From contig DIMT01000005.1 of assembly GCA_002425705.1 (NCBI GenBank), positions 1-18,935 on the forward strand: a DNA stretch of 18,935 bases, in the 5' to 3' direction. The stretch comes from Firmicutes bacterium UBA5559. Lineage in GTDB: Bacteria > Bacillota > Clostridia > Peptostreptococcales > Anaerovoracaceae. Shown piece by piece: positions 1-6,806 of this stretch. Numbering within the stretch: the first letter of the stretch is position 1; the number at the start of each line of letters is the position of its first letter. The translations under genes and the position numbers were made by a program. The notes below the pieces were generated by a model that saw only the letters and a list, made by a program, of their open reading frames with translations, did no database searches and had not been told where the DNA came from.

Positions 1-851
1 GAGAAAGCGGAACGGGCAAGGAAATCATCGCCGATATGCTCCATGAAAACAGCCTGAACAGGGAAGGACCCTTTATCAAAGTGAATTGTGCTGCTCTTAG
101 CGAATCCCTGCTGGAAAGCGAGCTCTTTGGACATGAAAAGGGTGCCTTTACCGGAGCGATCACTTCCAAACCGGGCCGTTTTGAAATGGCAAGAGGAGGA
201 ACCCTGTTTCTGGACGAAATTGGGGATCTTCCTTCCAATCTGCAGAGCAAGCTTCTGCGGGTGATTCAGCAAAAGGAATTTGAACGGGTAGGAGGAATCC
301 GTACCATCAAGGTGGACTTCCGTTTGGTTTGCGCCACCAACAAAGATTTGAAAGCCGAGGTGGAAAAAGGAAATTTCCGGGAAGATCTCTACTATCGGAT
401 CAATGTAATTCCCATTGTCAGCATCCCCCTTCGGGAACGGGCAGAAGATATCCCCCTGCTCCTCCACTATTATATCCAATACTTTTGCAGAGAGCTGAAC
501 AAGCCGCCTTTCCCGGTTCCGGCAAAAACCATGAGCATTCTGAAAAATTATCCCTGGAAGGGCAACGTTCGGGAACTCCGGAACCTGGCAGAACGATTGG
601 CCGTATTTTCCGATGGCCGCCCGCTGACTCCGGAAATGCTGCCGGAAGAAATGAAAGAAGGATCCTCTTCCTGCAAAGAATTTTACGCCCTCTCTTTCCA
701 GGAAGCCAAGCGTCATTTTGAGGAGGACTACCTGCGGTTTCGTCTGAATCAGAACAACTGGAACATATCCGCCACCGCCGATGCCATCGGACTGGCCAGA
801 AAGAATCTGCAGATTAAAATAAAGCAAACCGGCCTCTACCGGGGTTCTTGA
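1..851 (+). CDS. Sigma-54-dependent transcriptional activator, 3' part (5' end outside window)
   Basis: The reading frame is open from the window edge (first full codon at base 3) and ends with TGA at 849-851, so only the C-terminal 282 or so residues are visible. The visible part opens with the Walker A motif ESGTGKE, followed by the canonical sigma-54 contact loop GAFTGA, the Walker B segment GGTLFLDEIG, and the AAA+ sensor and lid regions ending near YPWKGNVREL. A Fis-type helix-turn-helix closes the protein (NISATADAIGLARKNL). The family couples ATP hydrolysis to open-complex formation by RNA polymerase holding sigma-54. The sensory domain is off-window, so the effector is unknown. A terminator follows directly, and a perfect -24/-12 promoter lies 258 bp downstream in front of a permease gene. 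I infer that this protein activates that promoter. Confidence 0.95.
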   Translation, partial: ESGTGKEIIADMLHENSLNREGPFIKVNCAALSESLLESELFGHEKGAFTGAITSKPGRFEMARGGTLFLDEIGDLPSNLQSKLLRVIQQKEFERVGGIRTIKVDFRLVCATNKDLKAEVEKGNFREDLYYRINVIPIVSIPLRERAEDIPLLLHYYIQYFCRELNKPPFPVPAKTMSILKNYPWKGNVRELRNLAERLAVFSDGRPLTPEMLPEEMKEGSSSCKEFYALSFQEAKRHFEEDYLRFRLNQNNWNISATADAIGLARKNLQIKIKQTGLYRGS

Positions 852-919
852 AAAAGATCCCATCTAGGGACCTAGGGTGGTACCCTTCTTCCCACGCCAA
901 TGCTACGATTAAGACTCAC

Positions 920-959
920 CCGCCAAATCCTTTAGTTTTCAAAGGTTTGGCGGTTTTTT
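920..959 (+). terminator. Rho-independent terminator of the sigma-54 activator gene
   Basis: CCGCCAAA (920-927) pairs with TTTGGCGG (946-953). After one bulged T at 928, CCTTT (929-933) pairs with AAAGG (941-945), leaving a seven-base loop. Six T residues follow at 954-959. This is a strong intrinsic terminator on the plus strand, and it ends transcription of the upstream regulator gene before the sigma-54 promoter. Confidence 0.9.
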
Positions 960-991
960 AATGCTGTTGTTCTTCCAATGGTCCCGTTCAA

Positions 992-1011
992 GTGCTACGA
1001 TTTCGTTGCAC
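992..1011. promoter_or_regulatory. 20-bp dyad, candidate enhancer site for the sigma-54 activator
   Basis: GTGCTACGAT followed by TTCGTTGCAC forms an inverted repeat in which 8 of 10 position pairs are complementary. Its centre lies about 108 bp upstream of the -24 element at 1109, a usual distance for enhancer-binding protein sites. The symmetry and position are read from the sequence. Binding by the regulator encoded at 1-851 is an inference. Confidence 0.55.
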
Positions 1012-1108
1012 CCGAATCCTTTACCTTCTCCTTCCCATTTAAAATCACCCCACCACCAACCCCTTCGTTTCAAGGCTTTTCTACTTATACCTCCGTCCGC
1101 TGAAGGTT

Positions 1109-1124
1109 TGGCACGGAGGTTGCA
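1109..1124 (+). promoter_or_regulatory. Sigma-54 (-24/-12) promoter of the permease-hydrolase operon
   Basis: TGGCAC (1109-1114), five bases, then TTGCA (1120-1124) matches the sigma-54 consensus TGGCAC-N5-TTGCW exactly. Transcription should start near 1136, about 80 bp before the permease start codon. A 7-bp inverted repeat, CCTCCGT (1090-1096) with ACGGAGG (1113-1119), overlaps the promoter and could be a second protein-binding site. The rest of the 362-bp gap (852-1213) holds the terminator and the repeats listed separately. No further gene was seen in it. Confidence 0.9.
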
Positions 1125-1213
1125 ATATTAAAAGGTGACGTCGGCAAACTGCAATTTTATATCAACCGGAACATAAGAAAATTAGAATTTATTCAATGAA
1201 AGGTGTGTGAGAA

Positions 1214-2560
1214 ATGACAACTCAAACCGAAAACATGGGGTACAAGCAGGAACTCAAGAGAGTGCTGACCCTAAAAGATCTGATCATCTACGGAATCGCT
1301 TTTATGACCCCCATCGCCCCGGCCTACATTTATGGAAACGTTTCTGCCATTACCGGGGGAACCCTGGCATTGGCATACGTCATAGCCATGGTGGCCATGC
1401 TCTTTACTGCTTATAGCTACGGCCATATGGCGGCAGCCTTCCCCATCGCCGGATCTACCTATTCCTACACTCAGCGGGCCATCAACCACAATCTGGGATT
1501 CTTCGCCGGATGGGCCATGTTCCTGGACTATGTCCTGGTTCCCCTCATCGTCTTTATGGTGGGTGCCTCCTATGCCAATGCCGCTGTTCCCGGGGTTCCT
1601 TATGTGGCCTGGGTGTTCGTGATTGCCGCCGTGGTTACTATCGTAAATTATTTTGGGGTACAGCTTGCCGCTCGGACGAACCTGATCCTTGTTGGCATCA
1701 TGGGAGCGATTGTGGTGATTTTCCTCATCGTTTGCGCCTATGCCGTTACCCAGGGCACCGGCGAGGCTACCCTGATTTCCAGCAAGCCCTTCATAAACCC
1801 GGAAGGTTTTTCTGCCAGCATGCTGATTGCCGGAGGTGCCATCGCCTGCTTCTCTTTCCTGGGCTTTGATTCCATTACTACCATGGCCGAGGAAGCGGTG
1901 AATCCCAAAAAAGACATCGGAAGAGCCGCCATCTTAGCTTGTCTCATCGGAGGAGGAATCTTCATTCTTCAGGCTTATGTTGCTCAGCTGGTATGGCCCG
2001 ACTACACCACGTTTGAATCTGCAGACACCGCTTTATTTGAAGTGGCCCAGCTTGCCGGAGGCGCCGTCATGGCAGGGGCTTATACCTTTGCCGTCATCCT
2101 GTCTACCCTGACTGCCGGTCTGACCGGCCAATCCAGTGCTGCCCGCCTTCTTTTCGGCATGGGCCGGGATGAGGTTCTGCCTAAGAAATTCTTTACTCAC
2201 CTGCACCCGAAATACAAAACGCCGGTCTATAACATTCTGATCATGTGCGTCATCGGCATCATCGGCGCTCTTACCATGAACATCGCTTTGGTTACCGAGC
2301 TTCTGAACTTTGGCGGCCTGTTTGGCTTCATGTGCGTCAACCTTTCTGTCATTGTATACTACTTCATCCGCAAAAAAGAGCGGAACGTATTCCAGTACCT
2401 GATTCTTCCGGCTCTGGGCTTCTTCATCTGCTTCTATCTGTGGATCAACTTATCCTCCACCGCTCTGATGGTCGGCGGCAGCTGGATGCTGGTCGGTATT
2501 ATTTATGCCGCCATCACCACCAAGGGATTTAAAACAAAACCGCCCATTCTTTCTGAGTAA
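1214..2560 (+). CDS. APC-superfamily amino acid/amine permease
   Basis: A 448-residue, strongly hydrophobic protein with about 12 predicted membrane segments and short polar ends, the usual size for the amino acid-polyamine-organocation (APC) family. Two family features are visible: the unwound first membrane segment region (IAFMTPIAPAYIYGNV, about residues 28-43) and the conserved block GFDSITTMAEE (217-227), followed by NPKKDIGRA at the start of the next loop. It should work in the cytoplasmic membrane as a secondary importer of an amino acid, amine or related compound. The substrate cannot be read from the sequence. AAAGGTG at 1199-1205 is a suitable ribosome binding site. The hydrolase gene follows after 52 bp, and the pair appears to be one sigma-54-dependent transcript. 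Confidence 0.93.
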   Translation: MTTQTENMGYKQELKRVLTLKDLIIYGIAFMTPIAPAYIYGNVSAITGGTLALAYVIAMVAMLFTAYSYGHMAAAFPIAGSTYSYTQRAINHNLGFFAGWAMFLDYVLVPLIVFMVGASYANAAVPGVPYVAWVFVIAAVVTIVNYFGVQLAARTNLILVGIMGAIVVIFLIVCAYAVTQGTGEATLISSKPFINPEGFSASMLIAGGAIACFSFLGFDSITTMAEEAVNPKKDIGRAAILACLIGGGIFILQAYVAQLVWPDYTTFESADTALFEVAQLAGGAVMAGAYTFAVILSTLTAGLTGQSSAARLLFGMGRDEVLPKKFFTHLHPKYKTPVYNILIMCVIGIIGALTMNIALVTELLNFGGLFGFMCVNLSVIVYYFIRKKERNVFQYLILPALGFFICFYLWINLSSTALMVGGSWMLVGIIYAAITTKGFKTKPPILSE

Positions 2561-2612
2561 GCTATGACAAAAGGCTCGCTTATTACCTGTACATTGAACA
2601 AGGAGAAATAAA

Positions 2613-3314
2613 ATGAAACCCAACCCTAAGTATCTGTCCTTCTATTATGAAACTATGACCGAATTCCCTGATTTCGTTGTGGATCCGGAAAAAACGGCTT
2701 TGCTGATTGTCGATATGCAGAAGGAATTTGTTCTGCGCGATTTCGGCGATGCTCTGAAGTTTAAGGAAGCGGGGGAATGGGAACGATGGATTCCCTTCCA
2801 TGACCGGCTGGACCACATCGTCATCCCCAATAACGTAAAACTGCTGAACTACTTCCGGGAGAAAGGCATGCTGGCCACCTTCGGCCGAATCGCCTGCCTG
2901 CGTCCTGACGGGGAGGACCGGGCTCCGGTACAGAAATCCGAAGGCTGGAATGGCATCTATGTGTATGTCAACAGCCGGGAAGCAGAGATGATTGACGAGC
3001 TGACCCCCCTGCCCGAAGAAATCGTCGTCAATAAGACCACCGACAGCGTAACCCTGGGTACCAATTACTCCCAGCTGATCCGCAACATTGGCATCGACAC
3101 CGTTGTAGTCACCGGAATCGTTACCGACCAGTGCGTGGCAGGAACCGTCCGAAGCCTGGCCGACGAAGGCTTCCGGGTCATCTGCGTAGAGGATGCCTGT
3201 GCCGCACCGGACATGGCTCTCCATGATGCGGAGCTGAAAATCATGAACCAGATCTACTGTCAGGTACTGAGTACCGAAGAAACCATCGATGTCATTGAGG
3301 GCCGCCTGAAATAA
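2613..3314 (+). CDS. Isochorismatase-family cysteine hydrolase
   Basis: A 233-residue alpha/beta hydrolase of the cysteine hydrolase superfamily that includes isochorismatase, nicotinamidase, N-carbamoylsarcosine amidase and ureidoacrylate amidohydrolase. The catalytic triad is visible: Asp34 in LLIVDMQKEF, Lys141 in VVNKTTDSV, and the nucleophile Cys174 in GIVTDQCVAGTVRS. The likely reaction is hydrolysis of a C-N amide or carbamoyl bond in a small cytoplasmic substrate, since the Cys-containing members are amidases. Translation starts after AAGGAG at 2600-2605. The neighbouring permease and the sigma-54 control suggest nitrogen scavenging, so an imported amide is a reasonable guess. The exact substrate is not identifiable. 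Confidence 0.9.
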   Translation: MKPNPKYLSFYYETMTEFPDFVVDPEKTALLIVDMQKEFVLRDFGDALKFKEAGEWERWIPFHDRLDHIVIPNNVKLLNYFREKGMLATFGRIACLRPDGEDRAPVQKSEGWNGIYVYVNSREAEMIDELTPLPEEIVVNKTTDSVTLGTNYSQLIRNIGIDTVVVTGIVTDQCVAGTVRSLADEGFRVICVEDACAAPDMALHDAELKIMNQIYCQVLSTEETIDVIEGRLK

Positions 3315-3329
3315 GGGCGGCCCCCTTTT
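3299..3329 (+). terminator. Rho-independent terminator of the permease-hydrolase operon
   Basis: GGGCCGCC (3299-3306) pairs with GGCGGCCC (3316-3323) around a nine-base loop, followed by CC and TTTT (3326-3329). The stem uses the last codons of the hydrolase gene, and the loop holds its TAA stop, so terminator and coding end are merged. Confidence 0.85.
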
Positions 3330-3330
3330 A

Positions 3331-3365
3331 TCAACCATTAGTTGATTTATTCAACTAAAATCAAC
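3331..3365. promoter_or_regulatory. Phased TCAAC/GTTGA operator array
   Basis: Four copies of one 5-bp motif start at exactly 10-bp intervals: TCAAC at 3331, its complement GTTGA at 3341, TCAAC at 3351 and TCAAC at 3361. The middle pair lies in a perfect 8-bp inverted repeat, TTAGTTGA (3338-3345) with TCAACTAA (3351-3358). One-turn spacing puts all sites on the same face of the helix. The array lies just upstream of the promoter of the XRE regulator gene, so binding by that protein is the simplest inference. Confidence 0.6.
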
Positions 3366-3375
3366 CACCTCTCCC

Positions 3376-3403
3376 TTGTATCCTCCCAATGGTGTCGTAT
3401 AAT
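3376..3403 (+). promoter_or_regulatory. Sigma-70-type promoter of the XRE regulator gene
   Basis: A perfect -10 box TATAAT (3398-3403) is preceded after 16 bp by TTGTAT (3376-3381), which matches TTGACA only at the first three bases. A weak -35 box would suit an activated or repressed promoter. The start would fall near 3410-3411, so the transcript would begin almost at the Shine-Dalgarno-like AAAGGAGG at 3411-3418. Confidence 0.65.
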
Positions 3404-3418
3404 AAAGATGAAAGGAGG

Positions 3419-3463
3419 ATGCGGGGCAGATTAAAGAACCCTTCCCCGCGACATCTCAAATGA
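3419..3463 (+). other. Possible 14-codon leader ORF with hairpin before the XRE gene
   Basis: An ATG at 3419 opens a 14-codon frame whose TGA (3461-3463) overlaps the regulator's ATG (3460-3462) as ATGA, the usual arrangement for translational coupling. However, AAAGGAGG ends directly at this ATG with no spacer, which is too close for normal initiation. GCGGGG (3421-3426) can pair with CCCCGC (3444-3449), forming a hairpin between that Shine-Dalgarno sequence and the regulator's start. Whether the peptide is made is unknown. Confidence 0.3.
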
Positions 3464-4593
3464 ACGAACTGAACATTTCCACCATCATCGCCCAAAACCG
3501 GCGGGAAAAGGCCATGACTCAGGAACAACTGGCTTCCTATATGGGGGTATCCAAAGCTTCCGTTTCCAAGTGGGAAACGGGCCAGAGCTACCCGGATATC
3601 ACCTTCCTTCCCCAGCTGGCCACCCTTTTCAACATCAGCATCGACCAGCTGATGGGGTATTCTCCTCAAATGACAAAAGAGGAAATCCGCAAACTGTATC
3701 AACGATTTGCCAAATCCTTTTCGGAAGAACCCCTGGAAGATGTCCTGGAGAAGCTTCGGGAAACCGAAAGGAAATACTATTCCTGTTTCCCCTTGCTTTA
3801 TCAGCTGGCTGTTTTGCGCCTCAACCATTTCATGCTGACGGAGGACCGGAACCATCAGCTGGAAATCCTGGCAGAGGCCGATGCCATTTGCGAACGAATA
3901 GTTGCCGAAAGTGGAGATCCTTTTTTATCCAAAGAGGCCCTTTCATTACAAGCCATGTTCAGCCTGATGTCTCAAAAGCCGGAAAGAGTGCTGGAACTTT
4001 TGGGAGAGGACATCCGGCCCATGTCCAGTGACGAAACCGGATTGGCCCAGGCCTATCTGATGCTGGGTAACGCCGACGAAGCCCGCCGGGTGACCCAGGT
4101 GGCCGCCTATCAGCACCTGCTGATTTTCATGTCCACCGCCACAACTCTGCTCTCCCTGCAGCCCAATCAGTTTGAATTGCTTTTGAAGCGGCTCCTCATC
4201 ACCGGGGAGACTTTTGAACTGGAAAAGCTCCACCCCAACACCATGGCTCTTCTTTACCTCCAAGGGGCCCAGGGCTACTGTCAGAAGCTGATGGGCGAAA
4301 CGGACCCGGAACCGGAGAAGGCAGCCTCGGAAGCACTGGGACTGCTGAAAAAATACACCGATCTCTGCACCAGCGGCTTTTTCCCCTATTCCCTTCACGG
4401 AGATGACCTGTTCACCGACCTGGACAGCTGGTTTGCCGATTTCGACTTAGGCAACGGCTATCCCAGAAGCGAAAAAGTCATTCGGGAAAGCATGCTGCAA
4501 GGAGTGGAACAGAACCCCTTCTTCAAGGTGCTGGAAGACCGGGAAGAATTTCGTAAAATCGTCAGCGCATTGAAAGCCAACCTGATATCGTGA
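3460..4593 (+). CDS. XRE-family helix-turn-helix regulator with helical-repeat C-terminal region
   Basis: A 377-residue protein. Residues 9-63 or so form a lambda-repressor/Xre-type HTH with the characteristic pattern MTQEQLASYMGVSKASVSKWETG followed by PDI and a leucine-rich third helix region. The remaining 300 residues are alpha-helical and leucine-rich, resembling the TPR-like tails of peptide- or stress-responsive XRE regulators. No enzyme motif is present. The ATG at 3460 lacks a close ribosome binding site, and no better in-frame start is present upstream; an ATT at 3430 lies 11 bp after AAAGGAGG, and the in-frame stop is at 3409. It probably binds the TCAAC array in front of its own promoter. 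Its other targets are unknown. Confidence 0.85.
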   Translation: MNELNISTIIAQNRREKAMTQEQLASYMGVSKASVSKWETGQSYPDITFLPQLATLFNISIDQLMGYSPQMTKEEIRKLYQRFAKSFSEEPLEDVLEKLRETERKYYSCFPLLYQLAVLRLNHFMLTEDRNHQLEILAEADAICERIVAESGDPFLSKEALSLQAMFSLMSQKPERVLELLGEDIRPMSSDETGLAQAYLMLGNADEARRVTQVAAYQHLLIFMSTATTLLSLQPNQFELLLKRLLITGETFELEKLHPNTMALLYLQGAQGYCQKLMGETDPEPEKAASEALGLLKKYTDLCTSGFFPYSLHGDDLFTDLDSWFADFDLGNGYPRSEKVIRESMLQGVEQNPFFKVLEDREEFRKIVSALKANLIS

Positions 4594-4635
4594 CGATATG
4601 TCCCTGTAACTCTTTCTGGGAAGAAGAATAAAGCG

Positions 4636-4665
4636 AAGCGGCTCAAAGGATGGGCCGCTTTTTCT
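4636..4665 (+). terminator. Rho-independent terminator of the XRE regulator gene
   Basis: AAGCGGCTC (4636-4644) pairs with GGGCCGCTT (4652-4660), with one T-G wobble and a seven-base loop. The run of T residues starts within the stem end and continues to 4663, followed by CTT. It stands 43 bp after the stop codon. Confidence 0.85.
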
Positions 4666-4714
4666 TGTTCCCGACTTTGTCGATTTTTGATTCATTTTTT
4701 CTCTTCTATTCCTC

Positions 4715-4743
4715 TTGCAAAGGGCGGAAGGATGTATTATGAT
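4715..4743 (+). promoter_or_regulatory. Probable promoter of psuK-psuG
   Basis: TTGCAA (4715-4720), 17 bp, then TATGAT (4738-4743) gives four of six and five of six matches to the sigma-70 consensus with ideal spacing. The predicted start is near 4750, so the dyad at 4757-4773 would lie just downstream of it. Confidence 0.5.
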
Positions 4744-4756
4744 TTTATTAAGCATT

Positions 4757-4773
4757 TGTTTACTTTGTAAGCA
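4757..4773. promoter_or_regulatory. 17-bp near-palindrome, candidate operator for psuK-psuG
   Basis: TGTTTAC, a TTT centre, then GTAAGCA: six of seven half-site positions are complementary. It lies between the predicted transcription start and the Shine-Dalgarno sequence GGAGG (4784-4788), where a bound repressor would block transcription. The winged-HTH domain of the kinase encoded next is the obvious candidate for binding it, though this is inference. Confidence 0.5.
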
Positions 4774-4794
4774 CATATTAATCGGAGGTCCGTT

Positions 4795-5889
4795 ATGACA
4801 AATCGAGAAGAAGAATTACTGGAAATTATCCGAAAGAATCCCTCCATATCGCAAAACGAGTTGGCTCAACTGCTGGGCATCACCCGCTCCTCGGTGGCAG
4901 TCCATATTACCAACCTGACAAAAAAGGGTTACATCCTGGGGAAGGGCTACATTCTGAGGAAAGATGACCACGCCTGTGTGTTGGGGGGATCCAACATGGA
5001 TATCATCGGGTTTCCAAACGGCACCCTGATCATGGAGGATTCCAATCCCGGTCAGGTCCAGGCCAGCCTGGGCGGAGTAGGCCGAAACATTGCCGAGAAT
5101 CTGGTTCATCTGGGGATTCCGACTAAATTGATCAGTGCTGTGGGGGAAGACATTTACGGCCGGAAAATTCTGGACCACGCTGGTTCCATCGGCCTGGACA
5201 TGAAGCATTCCCTGATCCTGAGCAATAAGTCCACTTCTACCTATCTGGCCATCCTGGATGAGGATCGGGATATGAAGGCAGCCATTTCCCAGATGGATAT
5301 CTACAATGAAATCACCATCGATTTCATTCAGTCCAAAAGGCAGATCATCGAAGACTCCAAGGTTTGCGTCATCGACACCAACATCCCCGGAGACATCATC
5401 GATTACGTGGTCAGCAACTACAAGAATACAGATTTTTTTCTGGACACGGTTTCCAGCGCAAAGGCCATAAAGGTCAAGGAGAAAATCGGCGCTTTTCATA
5501 CAATTAAGCCCAACCGGATTGAGGCAGAGCTGTTATCGGGAATCCGGATCGACTCCCAGGAGGACATGCTTCGGGCCTCCGACTATTTCCTGAATCAGGG
5601 CGTGAAGCAGGTTTTCATTACCCTGGGCGAAGGAGGCGTATTTTACAACAACGGGAAAAAACACCAGCTGGTTCCAAGTCCCAAGGTTCAGGTGGTCAAC
5701 GCAACCGGGGCAGGAGATGCCTTTGTGGCAGCACTGACCTTTTGCCGGATGAAGGATACCGAAATAGAAGAAGCGGTTCGTTTTTCCATGGCCGCTTCCA
5801 TCCTGGCGCTGAGCCATGAGGAAACCATCAACCCCAATATATCAGAAGAAAAAGTATTTCAAAAAATGAAGGAGACAGGATTATGTTAG
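4795..5889 (+). CDS. psuK: Pseudouridine kinase, PfkB family, with N-terminal winged HTH
   Basis: A 364-residue protein in two parts. Residues 1-55 are a winged-helix domain (ISQNELAQLLGITRSSVAVHITNL, then the wing). Residues 58-360 are a PfkB/ribokinase fold with the first family signature at GGVGRNIAENLVHLG (93-107) and the catalytic motif ATGAGDAF (303-310), Asp308 being the expected base. The enzyme phosphorylates a nucleoside at the 5' position using ATP. Assignment as pseudouridine kinase rests on its 7-bp overlap with psuG, whose product cleaves pseudouridine 5'-phosphate. GGAGG at 4784-4788 supports the start. HTH-bearing PfkB kinases are known in Firmicutes. The fused domain suggests substrate-sensing autoregulation. 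Inosine or guanosine kinase would be the alternative without the psuG context. Confidence 0.9.
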   Translation: MTNREEELLEIIRKNPSISQNELAQLLGITRSSVAVHITNLTKKGYILGKGYILRKDDHACVLGGSNMDIIGFPNGTLIMEDSNPGQVQASLGGVGRNIAENLVHLGIPTKLISAVGEDIYGRKILDHAGSIGLDMKHSLILSNKSTSTYLAILDEDRDMKAAISQMDIYNEITIDFIQSKRQIIEDSKVCVIDTNIPGDIIDYVVSNYKNTDFFLDTVSSAKAIKVKEKIGAFHTIKPNRIEAELLSGIRIDSQEDMLRASDYFLNQGVKQVFITLGEGGVFYNNGKKHQLVPSPKVQVVNATGAGDAFVAALTFCRMKDTEIEEAVRFSMAASILALSHEETINPNISEEKVFQKMKETGLC

Positions 5890-6806
5890 AAAAGTATGTT
5901 GTAATCAACCCGGAGGTGGCAGATGCCTTATCCGCCGGCAAGCCCGTAGTTGCACTGGAATCCACCATTATTTCCCACGGAATGCCCTATCCCAAAAACG
6001 TGGAAACCGCCCTGGCAGCAGAGCAGGTGGTCCGGGATAACGGAGCCATCCCTGCTACCATCGCCATCATCAAGGGGAAACTGAAGGTAGGCCTGACCCT
6101 GGAGGAAATTGAATACCTGGGCAAAACAGAGGGAGTCATCAAGACCAGCCGACGGGACATCCCTTTCATCATCGCAAAAAAACTGGACGGCGCCACCACC
6201 GTAGCCTCCACCATGATCATCGCTGACTTAGCCGGCATCCGGGTCTTCGCCACCGGCGGAATCGGAGGCGTTCACCGGGGGGCTCCGGAAAGCTTCGACA
6301 TCTCCGCCGACCTGCAGGAACTGGCCCATACCAATGTGGCCGTGGTCTGCGCCGGAGCCAAGTCCATCCTGGACATCGGGCTGACCCTGGAATACCTGGA
6401 AACTCAGGGAGTTCCGGTGATCGGCTATGGCACCGATGAGCTGCCCGCATTTTACACCTCCAGGAGCGGCTATGCCGTGGACTACCGGGTGGATTCTCCG
6501 GAAGAAACGGCCGAGGCCCTGAAAGCCAAATGGGACCTGGGCCTGGAAGGAGGCGTAGTCATCGCCAACCCGATTCCCGCAGAATATGAAATGGATCCGG
6601 AGGTCATCAACGGGGCTATCGCGGCAGCCGTGAAGGAATCGGAAGAAAAGGGCATCAAGGGCAAAGAAAGCACCCCCTTCCTGCTGGCTAAAGTCAAGGA
6701 GCTGACCGGGGGCGCAAGCCTGGACTCCAACATCCAGCTGGTGTATAATAATGTAAAAGTTGGGGCTCAGATTGCCGTGGCCTTAAGCAAACTGGAAGCA
6801 TTATAA
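5883..6806 (+). CDS. psuG: Pseudouridine-5'-phosphate glycosidase
   Basis: A 307-residue protein, the normal family length, that reversibly cleaves the C-C glycosidic bond of pseudouridine 5'-phosphate to uracil and ribose 5-phosphate. The family blocks are present: ALESTIISHGMPYP (24-37) with Glu26, VIKTSRRD (85-92) with Lys87, FATGGIGGVHRG (122-133), Asp143 in DISADL, and CAGAKSILDIG with Lys160. By alignment, Lys160 corresponds to the lysine that forms the ribose Schiff base in the E. coli enzyme. AAGGAG (5869-5874) lies within psuK, and the start overlaps its end, so the two are translationally coupled. The last 40 bp overlap the 3' end of lipA on the other strand. Confidence 0.97.
   Translation: MLEKYVVINPEVADALSAGKPVVALESTIISHGMPYPKNVETALAAEQVVRDNGAIPATIAIIKGKLKVGLTLEEIEYLGKTEGVIKTSRRDIPFIIAKKLDGATTVASTMIIADLAGIRVFATGGIGGVHRGAPESFDISADLQELAHTNVAVVCAGAKSILDIGLTLEYLETQGVPVIGYGTDELPAFYTSRSGYAVDYRVDSPEETAEALKAKWDLGLEGGVVIANPIPAEYEMDPEVINGAIAAAVKESEEKGIKGKESTPFLLAKVKELTGGASLDSNIQLVYNNVKVGAQIAVALSKLEAL

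Larger units (their letters stand above)
901..1023. repeat. Imperfect direct repeat around the terminator and enhancer region
   Basis: Copy A (901-934) and copy B (993-1023) share an exact TGCTACGATT start, then CACCCG after a six-base variable stretch (five in copy A, where the C of CACCCG is offset by one), then AATCCTTTA with three extra bases in copy A. Copy A runs into the 5' arm of the terminator at 920-959. Copy B contains the 20-bp dyad at 992-1011. The repeat may be a duplicated regulator half-site or a remnant of a local duplication. The sequence does not tell which. Confidence 0.6.

Noticed and set aside
329..721. A 130-codon open frame overlapping the sigma-54 activator gene.
   Set aside because: It is in another frame of a well-supported gene, has a low-complexity Pro/Gly/Arg composition and no recognisable domain.
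874..884. AGGGTGGTACC, an 11-base match to the T-box riboswitch core sequence, upstream of a terminator.
   Set aside because: A T-box leader needs a long stem I upstream and a terminator that competes with the antiterminator. Here the upstream DNA is the end of a coding region, and the terminator at 920-959 does not share bases with the motif, so it is likely chance. A covariance-model search finding a stem I would reverse this.
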